DNA of 64,000 nt from Hippasteria phrygiana (Eukaryota > Echinodermata > Asteroidea > Valvatida > Goniasteridae). This document shows, piece by piece, positions 42,501 to 47,875 of this stretch. The DNA lies in NCBI GenBank assembly GCA_037893225.1, contig JAZGUH010000723.1, forward strand, positions 434,001 to 498,000. The letters are read 5' to 3'. The position numbers were made by a program, and so were the translations under genes. Numbering within the stretch: position 1 is the stretch's first letter; each line of letters opens with the position of its first letter. The notes beneath the pieces were generated by a model that made no database searches, had not been told where the DNA came from, and saw only the letters and a list, made by a program, of their open reading frames with translations.

Positions 42501-43865
42501 GTCTACCTGTACACTGACCAGTGTCCGGAGCAGCTGACCCGCATCGACATGCTGTCGGTCATCGAGCTGGCCAACTTCCTGTGCCTGCCGCGGCTGGTGG
42601 CATTGGCCGAGCAGTGTCTGGTGCACAGCTTCCGTGCGGAGGCTGCCGGAACAGAAGGCGGCATTGGCGAGAACATCTCCTACGTGCTAGAGACATGCAA
42701 GGTAGGTGTACGTCTACGGCTGTGATGGGATAAGTGTGGGCATTGTGGAGGCGTGCAGACTCAATCTTCATTCATTTCCTTAGTGGCATGGTGTTGGTTG
42801 TTAAACCCTAACGTCCTAGGCATTCACTTGGGGTACAGTACACTGTACTACAAAATACTACTCAATTCTCATAGGCCAGTGTAGTAAAAGTACTGCATAC
42901 TACAGTTTACTCAAGTAGTATTTTGTAGTATTCGGTGAGGTTAGGGTTAAAGGTAGTATACAACATTTGCTCTTGCCGTAATTTTGAGAAATGAATGGAT
43001 TTGGGGGTTAGTATTTTATAGCAAATACTGTAAAAGTGACCTGTTTAAAGTTTTGTGTGCATAGATGCTGGGAAAACAGAAAAAAAGGGGGGAAATGCTA
43101 TTCTTGTAGTCTGGTTCCCTGACCCTACTTCAGACAAAACAGAGCAATTTTTAGACATCAGAGAATTATCAGCTCGGGGAACTAGTCGGCCGACCATCCC
43201 TGGAAATTGATAAAAAAATTCCACTTTTCTTGAAAATGACGGCACACCAGGTGCCTTGATTTCACAGGAAGCTTGAGACTATTTACTTTACTCACAGTCA
43301 AGTAAGGTATTTTATAATAATTTGGTTGTTGTATATTTCCTTTAAGGGAGGACATCTTTTTTAAACAGGTGGTTTTATTGGCCGTACCGCTATATTTGAG
43401 GTACTGGTATTTTGGGTTGCCATAACAACTCTCCACTCCTCGGTAGCTGCAAAGCACAGACCAGCTGTACCTGTGGTTTATCCACCACATGGCCATCCAC
43501 TACGATGACATCAACATGAAGCCCCCCAGCTCCTCCTGTTTAGTGATTTGCAATTTCCAACCCAAAACAATAAGTAGCTGATTTTGGATAATAACTCTCC
43601 GCTCGTTGCTTCCTCTCCGCAGCTCCACAATGCAGAGCAGCTGTACATGTGGTGCATCCACCACATGGCCATCCACTACGACGAAATCATCAAGAAGCAC
43701 CCGCGGCTCTTGCGGGACGTCAGCCAGGAAGCCTGCAAGGAGATCAACTGCCAGCGCTGGCCCCCTGTCTACTACCTGCATGAGATCGAGGAGTACGAAC
43801 AGCAGCAGCGGGAGAAGAAGAGGCTGGCCGACCGGGCCAAGAAACACAAGTGGTGTCTCAAGTGA
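20695..43865 (+). CDS. RHOBTB: RhoBTB: atypical Rho GTPase with two BTB domains (whole gene, 9 coding exons)
   Basis: Exons 20695-20874, 22294-22397, 32185-32367, 34071-34278, 37860-38027, 38884-39670, 41097-41215, 42456-42701 and 43623-43865 join with GT-AG introns and matching phases into 745 codons plus stop. Order: Rho-like GTPase domain (about 10-215), proline-rich linker (226-249), first BTB domain split by a long Ser/Pro/His insertion (about 262-510), second BTB domain (about 540-660), and a basic RhoBTB C-terminal tail ending WCLK. There is no CAAX box, as in vertebrate RHOBTB1/2, which are 696 and 727 residues as I recall. RhoBTB proteins bind Cullin-3 through BTB domains and act as ubiquitin-ligase adaptors; that role here is inferred from family membership. 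Only one orthologue is visible, so it cannot be assigned to vertebrate paralogue 1 or 2. Confidence 0.96.
20953..21166. mobile_element. hAT-like MITE (AAGCCAGTTCGGTAT ends) copy 1
   Basis: AAGCCAGTTCGGTATTTCAA and TTGAGATACCGAACTGGCCT are inverted ends. The interior has GCGCATGTGCACAATGACA, TTTTATCCCGAATGACCCG and, near the right end, AACCTTTGACCTTTGAG, which contains a DR1-type nuclear-receptor site when reversed. The copy at 38531-38730 shows an 8-bp duplication. This copy has none visible. Confidence 0.82.
21537..21775. mobile_element. Foldback element made of GGTCTCG units
   Basis: GGTTGTAGGTCTTGAGACC at the left and GGTCTCGACTACAACACC at the right are inverted, with iterated GGTCTCG/CTCGGTCT between. 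The ends resemble those of the AGTC-rich foldback elements at 41465 and 44240. No target duplication was recognised. Confidence 0.7.
22294..22397 (+). CDS. RHOBTB: RhoBTB coding exon 2 (switch II region)
   Basis: Residues 61-94 plus two bases of codon 95. The exon encodes [19 protein letters not shown], the RhoBTB version of G3/switch II. DTFGD replaces the canonical DTAGQ, so the catalytic Gln is Asp84. This is a family feature. The acceptor follows CTCCTAG. The donor CAG|GTCGGG leaves phase 2, which pairs with exon 3. Confidence 0.95.
23050..23180. repeat. (TTA)n tract with attached repeat tail
   Basis: (ATT)n at 23057-23080 is followed by ACTGGTTTATTAAAAAGACTC and GGCAGCCAGAAGGCTG. A trinucleotide run joined to a fixed sequence resembles the 3' end of a LINE or SINE, but the family was not identified. 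Confidence 0.45.
23180..23715. repeat. Inverted pair of repeats around a MITE
   Basis: 23215-23275 (TATTACAATAAAACCGGC, ATTTCTGCCATGAAATTAC) recurs inverted at 23630-23700 (GCCGGTTTTATTGTAATG). They bracket the MITE at 23305-23528. The arms share about 80% identity by eye. Confidence 0.65.
23305..23528 (-). mobile_element. Mariner-type MITE copy 3, TA flanked
   Basis: CAATCCTGGACAAAACTC and GAGTTTTGTCCAGGATTG are inverted ends with TA directly outside (23303-23304 and 23529-23530). It is reversed relative to the copies at 15980 and 17106 and carries an expanded C run at 23332-23354. Confidence 0.85.
23989..24027. repeat. Short tandem repeat, CCGTGTCAAAT units
   Basis: Three consecutive copies of an 11-base CCGTGTCAAAT-like unit, the first diverged. 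Confidence 0.8.
24387..24540. repeat. Tandem hairpin pair (GGCTGTTTTGGAAA) and long T run
   Basis: A perfect inverted repeat, GGCTGTTTTGGAAA with TTTCCAAAACAGCC, appears twice in a row with the same flanks (TTGTTTTCGTTAAGATTTT), about 56 bases apart. A T run of more than 40 bases with one C follows (24491-24539). CAAAACAGCCC also closes each unit of the array downstream (25971 and 27452), so these may be one terminus of that repeat. Confidence 0.8.
24546..27480. repeat. 1.48-kb direct duplication of a TGACGTCA-rich repeat
   Basis: Unit 1 is about 24546-25990 and unit 2 about 26030-27480, offset by 1481 bp and nearly identical over their length. Each has internal 288-bp subrepeats (GGATAGGTCCGATCG at 24896, 25184, 26378 and 26666). 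Each subrepeat contains palindromic GTGACGTCATGATGACGTCA blocks followed by TCACGTGA. By hand I count about 25 perfect TGACGTCA octamers. Short reverse-strand frames that appear twice are by-products of the duplication. Confidence 0.88.
27868..27985. repeat. Dispersed repeat (CCATAGACAAAGCAC family), second copy
   Basis: CCCATAGACAAAGCAC, CCGAGGACTGATTTTAAC and AAGGACAAGAAAGAT follow the order of the copy at 10071-10155. A T run interrupts it. Confidence 0.6.
29163..29302. repeat. Short-armed inverted repeat with CCAAT motifs
   Basis: TTGCCATGTTGCGATTGGCTAA and TTAGCCAATCACAACATGGCAA form arms of about 22 bp with one or two mismatches around a 95-bp loop. Possibly a MITE. No target duplication was recognised. 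Confidence 0.6.
30098..31360. mobile_element. Non-autonomous pogo/Tigger-like element
   Basis: CAGTCGACTCTCG and CGAGAGTCGACTG are perfect inverted ends flanked by TA (30096-30097 and 31361-31362). The subterminal region is full of CTCGT(A/C)TTA..CCGGG motifs in both directions (for example 30113-30180 and 31200-31345). TA target and CAGTCGA-type ends fit the pogo/Tigger group of Tc1/mariner. It is 1263 bp and I see no DDE transposase frame. An internal 60-base segment (30958-31020) is imperfectly repeated at 31045-31104. Confidence 0.85.
31556..31640 (-). mobile_element. tRNA-derived SINE fragment
   Basis: On the - strand, CCCCAACGGTTAAGCAC resembles an A-box region and GGGTTCGATTCCC (31568-31580) is a B-box. 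The sequence between is too long and unpaired for a standard tRNA. It is a SINE head or tRNA pseudogene. Confidence 0.55.
32185..32367 (+). CDS. RHOBTB: RhoBTB coding exon 3 (G4 motif)
   Basis: Completes codon 95 (Arg), residues 96-155, and two bases of 156. It encodes [10 protein letters not shown], then [19 protein letters not shown] and [18 protein letters not shown] (136-139) is a canonical G4 guanine-specificity motif. The vertebrate proteins, as I recall, have CQLD here. The acceptor is CCCTCTGCAG and the donor TAAG|GTAGGT, phase 2. Confidence 0.95.
33190..33417. mobile_element. hAT-type foldback element with CAAGTCC units
   Basis: AGGGCTGTAGTCGAGTCC and GGACTCGACTATCCAGCCCT are inverted ends. 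CCTTTTTT occurs directly outside both, a possible 8-bp duplication. Left-arm CACAAGTCCTTT units and right-arm GGACTTG units are mirrored. The 80-base centre (AACTAGATGAACAATGACG onward) matches the centre of 41465-41733. Confidence 0.78.
33605..33990. mobile_element. Relic of the TTAA-type MITE family
   Basis: TTTGCTTTTGCTGTCATTTTC, TTTATAGCGTGCTAACG, TCCAAGGATTGTCGGCC / GGCCAACAATCGTTGGA and AAAACGACAGCACACCAGG match the copy at 13752-14170 in order. Both ends are degraded. Confidence 0.65.
34071..34278 (+). CDS. RHOBTB: RhoBTB coding exon 4 (end of GTPase domain)
   Basis: Completes codon 156 (Ser) and encodes 157-225. It includes the Rho-family insert region around 157-176, then [18 protein letters not shown] with ESSA as the G5 motif (189-192). 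The final helix [14 protein letters not shown] is typical of RhoBTB and is followed by FWQSNLKK. The acceptor is TTCTCGTAG and the donor AAAAAG|GTAAGA, phase 0. Confidence 0.95.
34440..35430. repeat. Large inverted repeat of the CCCAGATCTAAA family
   Basis: 34450-34560 (TTGGGATAATTT, CCATTTAGATCTGGGCCC, AGGGTGGTAGGGTTGGCAA) and 34812-34845 (AGAGTGGCTTTTAGCC) recur inverted at 35250-35410. The arms bracket about 400 bp of unrelated sequence. The family also occurs at 20330-20530. Confidence 0.7.
35803..36139. mobile_element. TAA-flanked MITE, complete copy
   Basis: TAA at 35800-35802 and 36140-36142 flanks GGCGAAGTAAAA and TTTTTACTTTTCC. ACATGTTTAGCATCC and GGATGCTAAACATG are mirrored inside. 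It is about 337 bp and shows the family structure of 11753-12112. Confidence 0.85.
36286..36999. mobile_element. TTAA-type MITE (CCTAACGTCCTAGG family) split by a hAT-type insertion
   Basis: TTAA at 36282-36285 and 37000-37003. CCTAACGTCCTAGGCATTC at the left and TAGTAGGTGAGGTTAGGG at the right match the uninterrupted copy at 42805-42946. 36350-36916 is foreign and splits it. Confidence 0.85.
36350..36916. mobile_element. hAT-type foldback element of GAGTAC units
   Basis: CAGTGTTGGAGTCGAGTCC at the left and AGTACTCCAACACTG at the right. The left flank ACAATTTC (36342-36349) and right flank ACAATTCC (36917-36924) are an 8-bp duplication with one change. The subterminal arms consist of GAGTACCAAGTAATCC-like units at the left and GAGTACGAGTCCGAG-like units at the right. 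No transposase. Confidence 0.85.
37860..38027 (+). CDS. RHOBTB: RhoBTB coding exon 5 (proline-rich linker, start of BTB 1)
   Basis: Residues 226-281. [13 protein letters not shown] is a proline-rich segment very like the vertebrate linker. From about 262, [19 protein letters not shown] begins the first BTB fold with the DVxF...HAHK pattern. The acceptor is CGTCTCAG and the donor CATAAG|GTAATC, phase 0. Confidence 0.95.
38028..38883 (+). other. RHOBTB: RhoBTB intron 5
   Basis: 856 bp from GTAATC to CCTCCAAG. It contains (TAA)n at 38307-38322 followed by a GTCTGATATAGTGCC tail of repeat type, and the MITE at 38531-38730. An open frame runs through its last 140 bases into exon 6, but the CCTCCAAG acceptor and the family alignment place the boundary at 38884. 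Confidence 0.82.
38531..38730. mobile_element. hAT-like MITE (AAGCCAGTTCGGTAT ends) copy 2, perfect 8-bp duplication
   Basis: ATTGTAAT flanks both sides (38523-38530 and 38731-38738). AAGCCAGTTCGGTATTTC and GAGATACCGAACTAGCTT are inverted. Near the right end AACCTTTGACCTTTGAG keeps the DR1-like site. It is exactly 200 bp. Confidence 0.9.
38884..39670 (+). CDS. RHOBTB: RhoBTB coding exon 6 (BTB 1 with long insertion; start of BTB 2)
   Basis: Residues 282-543 plus one base of 544. [18 protein letters not shown] continues BTB 1. An insertion of roughly 170 residues follows, rich in Ser, Pro, Asp and His (for example [17 protein letters not shown]). BTB 1 then resumes with [19 protein letters not shown] and LYTGSL. 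A helical linker, [19 protein letters not shown], leads to FADKGFLS at the start of BTB 2. A broken BTB 1 is diagnostic of RhoBTB. The donor CTGTCGG|GTAAAT is phase 1. Confidence 0.96.
39698..39990. repeat. Repeat relic, GGTGGATGC family
   Basis: ATTAGGTGGATGCGATTTTTAAC, TCCAAAATCACACCCA and, later, AAAATACCAGGTGCCATGATTTCACAGGATGCTTGAGACT. The latter string is shared with the TTAA-type MITE family (13752, 33605, 42951), so this may be a chimera. Confidence 0.55.
40494..41066 (+). mobile_element. TTAA-type MITE (AGGTAGTGTACA family), complete copy
   Basis: TTAA at 40490-40493 and 41067-41070. The ends AGGTAGTGTACACGATTGG and CAATCATGTACACTACCT are inverted. Internal blocks are TGAATTATTACGAAATACC, GGCACCTGGTGTGCTGTCG, GAGGGCGCTATAA and GCCGCCCGACGG. 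It is 573 bp and I take it as the reference copy for the family in this window. Confidence 0.88.
41097..41215 (+). CDS. RHOBTB: RhoBTB coding exon 7 (BTB 2, first part)
   Basis: Completes codon 544 (Asp) and encodes 545-583. It includes [19 protein letters not shown] and [13 protein letters not shown], the BTB beta-hairpin and A2/A3 region. The H-R-S-L-L pattern corresponds to vertebrate HKPLL. The acceptor is TTGTTTCAG and the donor CAAGAG|GTATGT, phase 0. Confidence 0.95.
41216..42455 (+). other. RHOBTB: RhoBTB intron 7
   Basis: From GTATGT to CCATCACAG. It contains the foldback element at 41465-41733. 41740-42440 is AT-rich without recognisable features. Confidence 0.85.
41465..41733. mobile_element. 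hAT-type foldback element, perfect 8-bp duplication
   Basis: CATTGAGC stands on both sides (41457-41464 and 41734-41741). CAGAGTTGTATTTGAG and CTCGAATACAACTCTG are the inverted ends. The left arm has tandem TTTCACAAGTCC units and the right arm mirrored GGACTTGCAG units. The centre matches 33272-33353. Confidence 0.92.
42456..42701 (+). CDS. RHOBTB: RhoBTB coding exon 8 (BTB 2, second part, helical region)
   Basis: Residues 584-665. [22 protein letters not shown] completes the BTB core. [21 protein letters not shown] is a signature helix pair that is nearly identical in vertebrate Rho[16 protein letters not shown] follows. The acceptor is CATCACAG and the donor TGCAAG|GTAGGT, phase 0. Confidence 0.96.
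42805..42946. mobile_element. TTAA-type MITE (CCTAACGTCCTAGG family), uninterrupted copy
   Basis: TTAA at 42801-42804 and 42947-42950. ACCCTAACGTCCTAGG and GTGAGGTTAGGG are the ends, with mirrored TACTACAAAATACTAC and TAGTATTTTGTAGTA inside. It is the empty-site counterpart of 36286-36999. Confidence 0.85.
42951..43330 (+). mobile_element. TTAA-type MITE (AGGTAGT family), degraded right end
   Basis: It begins directly after TTAA (42947-42950) with AGGTAGTATACAACATTTGC and follows the order of the copies at 13752 and 33605 up to TATTTTATAATAATTTGG. No right terminus. It shares its TTAA with the MITE to its left. Confidence 0.65.
43447..43581 (+). pseudogene. Duplicated start of the RhoBTB last exon, open frame to a new stop
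   Basis: After CTCCTCGGTAG, 75 bases match the start of exon 9 at about 62 of 75 positions, including a 26-base identical block. The frame reads [19 protein letters not shown] and DDINMK, in the same phase as exon 9, then departs (PPSSSCL...) and stops at TGA 43579-43581. Joined to exon 8 it would replace the last 80 residues with 44 others, lacking the basic tail. It may be a dead partial duplicate or an alternative terminal exon. Most differences change the residue. No splice donor is evident at the homology break. Confidence 0.6.
43623..43865 (+). CDS. RHOBTB: RhoBTB coding exon 9 (C-terminal domain and stop)
   Basis: Residues 666-745 and [22 protein letters not shown], then [21 protein letters not shown], match the vertebrate C-terminal region (…QRWPPVWYL… as I recall). 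[21 protein letters not shown] is a charged helix and KKHKWCLK the end. No CAAX prenylation motif is present. CTCTCCGCAG precedes it. Confidence 0.96.
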   Translation, partial: LHNAEQLYMWCIHHMAIHYDEIIKKHPRLLRDVSQEACKEINCQRWPPVYYLHEIEEYEQQQREKKRLADRAKKHKWCLK

Positions 43866-44096
43866 TTGCCTTGGCATCATCATCAGTTTGTTGGTTTAGG
43901 GATTTTGTTTTTGGCTTGTTAACTGTGCGCGTGTATTTTTGGAAGCAAGGAGTAAGTTGAAGGAAAAACTCTAGTTCTATTAGACTGACCTTGCCTGAAC
44001 CTTGGTTAGTCAACCACTTCTAGTCTATCTGGAACCTTCTATCTGGAATTGTCTTAAGTAATGTATGGAAAGTTTGTGCTAACACCATTTTACATT
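43866..44096 (+). other. RHOBTB: RhoBTB 3'-UTR, proximal part
   Basis: Sequence after the stop includes TTGTTAACTGTGCGCGTGTATTTTTGG, a shortened copy of which appears at 44928-44960. The polyadenylation site was not determined: ATTAAA occurs at 44589-44594 and AATAAA at 49845-49850 and 51027-51032. Confidence 0.55.
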
Positions 44097-44227
44097 TTAT
44101 CTCTTTTGAGTTGTGTGGTTTTGAGAAGAACTGGTTGTGTCTGCCGATGATGAACAGAGCATACTCTTTGAAGCGTCGAGTTAAAATAACCGGTTCTTCT
44201 CAGAACCACGCAACTCAAAAGAGATAA
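44097..44227. mobile_element. Hairpin MITE directly behind RhoBTB
   Basis: TTATCTCTTTTGAGTTG and CAACTCAAAAGAGATAA are the outer arms, extended by GTGTGGTTTTGAGAAGAAC / GTTCTTCTCAGAACCACGC with a few mismatches. The loop is about 50 bases. If the 3'-UTR runs this far, the transcript could form a stem of nearly 40 bp. Confidence 0.75.
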
Positions 44228-44239
44228 CATTTCCAAAGT

Positions 44240-44575
44240 TGTAATCAAGTCAATCACAAGTCATCACAAGTCACCACAAGTCACCACAAGTCACCACAAG
44301 TCACCACAAGTCACCACAAGTCACCACAAGTCACCACAAGTCACCACAAGTCACCACAAGTCATCACAAGTCATCACAAGTCATCACAAATCATCACAAA
44401 TCATCACAAGTCACTTGACATTTCTGGTCTCAAGCCATGTAACAAGCTATTCAAACACACTATATAACAAAAGCATTCCTTTGTCATTGTTTATCCCATA
44501 TAGCTTGCGAGCTGACTTGTGATTGACTTGTGATCCGCCTTTTGATCTGACTTGTGATTGACTTGTGATTGACTT
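44240..44575. mobile_element. Foldback element with fifteen exact decamers
   Basis: GTTGTAATCAAGTCAATCAC at the left and its perfect inverse at the right (26 matching bases in all). The left arm is fifteen consecutive 10-base units, TCA(C/T)CACAA(G/A), at 44261-44410. The right arm has mirrored GACTTGTGAT units. The centre (AAGCTATTCAAACACAC, AAAGCATTCCTTTGTCATTG) is the inverse of the centres at 33272 and 41567. Confidence 0.85.
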
Positions 44576-44818
44576 GATTACAACTCTGATTAAATTTCAC
44601 ATGGTGTTACCGCAAACCCTTCCATACTTTGTTCATGCCCACCAAGCAAACCTTCAAGTCTCATGGAATTGTCTCTGTGCTAAACTGTGACAAGTAAAAG
44701 ATTGGACCACTAATGCAACAGTTCAACTATTTGCACTTAGACATTGTTGAACAGGTGCAAGGGGTATCACAGATCAACCGCTGATTAACCAATGGTCCTT
44801 GCTTGAAATTGTCTCTGG

Positions 44819-44965
44819 GCTGACCTACCGGGCCAGGAACCTCAAATGGTGATGGCATTTGTACAAGGGCATTGTTACTGACTGTGACTATGGCATTATC
44901 GGTATGTTTATGTATTGCAGGTAGAGGGCTTGTTAACTGGGCTTGTATTTTTGTAAAAAATAGAC
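44819..44965 (+). pseudogene. Decayed copy of the RhoBTB C-terminal tail and 3'-UTR
   Basis: GCTGACC..CCGGGCCAGGAACCTCAAATGGTGA (44819-44852) aligns with the codons for [11 protein letters not shown] in exon 9, with a 2-base insertion. ATGGCATTATC, then GGCTTGTTAACTGGGCTTGTATTTTTG, aligns with 43869-43938. The order coding-then-UTR is kept, so it is a duplication of genomic 3'-end sequence, not chance. Confidence 0.65.
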
Positions 44966-45007
44966 AGAGTGTCTTGACAATAACCAGCCCTTTTAGTAAT
45001 GTATACC

Positions 45008-45052
45008 GAATGGCTGGCCGACCAGGTCAAAAAGCACAAATGGTGCCGCTAG
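45008..45052 (+). pseudogene. Second copy of the RhoBTB C-terminal tail, frame intact
   Basis: GAA TGG CTG GCC GAC CAG GTC AAA AAG... encodes EWLADQVKKHKWCR followed by TAG. Exon 9 ends [15 protein letters not shown]. Eleven of the fourteen codons from LAD onward encode the same or a similar residue. TCATTGCA after the stop parallels TGATTGCC after exon 9. No upstream homologous exon sequence or acceptor was found. Confidence 0.65.
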
Positions 45053-46663
45053 TCATTGCACACAAAATGATTGCATTTTGGGCAACCAATAGGAGAGGGG
45101 GGGACCAGGTCACATGACTTCCAAAGATCGTGTTTTGACTTCCAGTCCCAATTCAAACTTGTACACGTACTACCTGTAAATATGAGAACAAAATTTAACT
45201 GATGATTTATGTTGGCAGCATGCCATGTATCATCAAGGCTAATCTCATGCCTGAGATTCATTTTGACTGTAGCGAGTTCCCCCTTGCCACCAAATCCTTC
45301 CTAGGAAAAAAAAAAAAAAACAGTTTTTAAGTGTTAAAATTATTTGATGCTGCAAATGGTCATGATCAAATCTTTTAGCTTCTTCGCTGCAAATACTTAT
45401 TGCCAAAAATTAACATTCCGTGCAATTATCATGAAATTGTAGCAAAAGAAATTCATCTGGTGTATTTCCCGGCAGATAAAAAGAGAGTTTTTTGTTTTAC
45501 ATTTTAATGTACATTTGATGGTTCGATTAATCGGTTTTTACGATTCTAGGATCAGAGAAGGTAACGCTGTGAATTTGTATACAGTGTTTGGCGGAGTGCC
45601 CTCTGTTGACACTCATCTGAAAGTGGCAGAAAGGCTAAACAACATGCGTGTAGCTCTGCATTTATACACGTACAATGACTGGAAAAACAAACAAATCAAG
45701 GAAGTGAAATTAGCGTGAATGTAGTTTGTACAGGCTTTCAAGTGTTCTTACTTTACTTGCTTTTTTCAAATTTACCTATTTTTCCTACTTTTTTGTCCCA
45801 CAACTCAAAGAAATATAATCTCATTGAATATTACACACTCAACACTGTCATATTTAAATCACACAATGAAGGGCTTGGGTGCAGGAGTACTGCAACTTTA
45901 CTTCCAAGAGCTTAAGCCGTGTCTGCATTGGACTTTTTTAGGTAACCTACGGAGACTGTTGTCAACTTAACCAAATTAAGTCCAATGCGGACAGCCGGTA
46001 AACTTGCTAAATTGTCAAGTGTCGATCATCGGTTGTCGGTTTTACCCTCCGCAGCAGTAAGATTTACAGGCTAAAGCGAGTAGCAGAAGAGTTACGTGGT
46101 AGGTTTTCCGTCGCTGAAAAGTCCAATGCGGACAGCCAGGGTAAAGGAAAACCTACATCACGTGCCGTCTGCAGATCAATGCGTGCCGTCTGCAGATCAA
46201 TGCATGCCGCGCCTCTACGTTGGCATACACAATGAAATGCGTGTAAATTTAGTGCGTTCTACAAAACCACAGAGGACATTCACTGCATAATAGTTTATTT
46301 GGCCAAGGACTTTCAGCGAGCCGTGTAATCCAAGTGCGGACGCACGGAAGAATAACCACAGTGGAATGTTAACAATCACGTATGGTAACTTTTGACAATA
46401 ATTAGTCCAATGCGAACGCGGCTTTAGTTGATGATGGAGCACAAGTGTTGTGAGTACAGAATATGCCAATGAGGCTAGTGATACTGTGGACATGGGTGTG
46501 TATCAACGAAAACTACTCCCGAAAGCCTGCAAAAGTCCTACTTTTGTCCTGTTTTTTTTTTAATGTTGATCCTGCTCTTCTACTTTTTCACCCGGGTCTG
46601 TTTGAAAGCCTGCATTGTAAACTACAACCAATGAAAGTTTGTTGACTGCTTAGAAGAGAATGC
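45053..46663. other. Non-coding; no convincing gene
   Basis: A 67-codon frame at 45515-45718 is open but has no recognisable motif and no splice context I trust. 45920-46430 has the repeated string AGTCCAATGCG(G/A)AC at 45970, 46120 and 46403 with GCCGTCTGCAGATCAATGC in tandem at 46164-46202. This is possibly a degraded repeat. Confidence 0.45.
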
Positions 46664-46665
46664 TA

Positions 46666-46896
46666 TAGACTAATCCAACGAGCAAAATTGGAAGCCATCT
46701 TTGGGTACCCAATCGGGCGGTACTGCGCTCGCGCGCGCGTCATACGCGTTCTTACTTTAGAGGCGCGTGTTTACTTTGGCAATTGTATTGGTCAAAGGCG
46801 CGCTGAGTGCGCGCGCGTATGACGAGCACGCGTGTATGGTACCGCTCGATTGGGTACCCAAAGATGGCTTCTAATTTTGCTCGTCGGATTAGTCTA
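46666..46896. mobile_element. TA-flanked MITE with GC-rich centre
   Basis: TAGACTAATCCAACGAGC and GCTCGTCGGATTAGTCTA are the ends, flanked by TA. The inner arms GGAAGCCATCTTTGGGTACCC / GGGTACCCAAAGATGGCTTC are nearly perfect. The centre contains TGCGCGCGCGTATGACG mirrored with CGCGCGCGTCATACGCG. It is 231 bp, Tc1/mariner-type by target site. Confidence 0.82.
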
Positions 46897-47875
46897 TACA
46901 GTATACTGTCATCAAATATGGTGAGTAATATCTTGTGTGCCACGTTTTATTGAAATTCAGATGGGTTGCTCTAGAGTGACACGATCTTACTCAGTGGTAA
47001 TTTTTTAAGTTGCTTGTTTTTGCTTTGTTCGCTTGAGTATCACCACTCAGCTTGACATCTTGATGAATATGGAAATATGTGGATGGAAACTTTGACGGTT
47101 CCTATTGACCTCCACTGTATATGTGTTTAAAAATGCCTGTAACTCCGACAACTTGTGACCCATTTTGTTGCGGTGGTGGTGCTGATGTAATCTGAGGCTG
47201 TATCTTGCCTGATCTTTAATTGCCAGTCTGTGTGCTAAGGCTTTGAAAAGGCCTAATAAGTCTGTAGTCAGTGTAAATTCGTGTAAATGTACAAGTGATA
47301 TAATGTGATATATCAATGGAAATACTTGGGCTCCATGAGGTACCCTGCCTCTGTGAGGCAAATGTCTCGAATTTATGAGATTATTTGGAGATTAAATGTC
47401 GGCTTGTGTTTTGTATTTAACTGCATGTGGCAATTAAAAATTATTAAGAAAAGTTTATACAAAGAATGGGACAGGGCACATAGAGAGAACATCTCTGTTC
47501 TAATTTACAAAGAATGTTTCCACGGTTGAGAAGGTAACCTACAACGTGTCTGATTGGTTGACAGTTGACCAATCAAATTGGCTTGCTGGCGGGTTAAGGT
47601 GAGGCACTGTCCAATCAGGTCGTGCCAGAGCCAAATGAAGCAATCAGTACATGTATGCGCGAATTCTCAGCCGCTAAGAAGCATTTGGTCAGTTGGAAAA
47701 GTCCATTTTGTTTGATTGTCTAGCCCACCAATAATTATTTGTAAAATAGTATTTTTTGGGGTGAAAAAAGAAATAGAAAGTAAATGTATATTTAAATTGG
47801 ATCATTAGCCAGGTGGAGAAATTACTTTCTTTTTGATAATGTAACAGAGTAAAGATAGATGAAGACATGAGGAGC
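46897..47875. other. Non-coding; no feature recognised
   Basis: Only a short inverted repeat, CTGATTGGTTGACAG / TTGACCAATCAAAT, at 47550-47577 stands out. Confidence 0.5.

Larger units (their letters stand above)
42702..43622 (+). other. RHOBTB: RhoBTB intron 8 with a duplicated exon start
   Basis: From GTAGGT to CTCTCCGCAG. It contains two adjacent MITEs (42805-42946 and 42951-43330) and, at 43447, a second copy of the start of the last exon. Confidence 0.85.

Noticed and set aside
42521..42733. 70-codon + strand frame, Arg/Ala rich
   Set aside because: It is an out-of-frame shadow of RhoBTB exon 8.
43606..43899. 97-codon Ser/Arg-rich + strand frame
   Set aside because: It is an out-of-frame shadow of RhoBTB exon 9, and the correct frame has clear family similarity.
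44261..44410. CRISPR-like array
   Set aside because: The units are contiguous decamers without spacers, within a eukaryotic foldback element.
45515..45718. 67-codon + strand frame with protein-like composition
   Set aside because: No recognised motif and no splice or transcript evidence, and similar frames occur by chance at this density.
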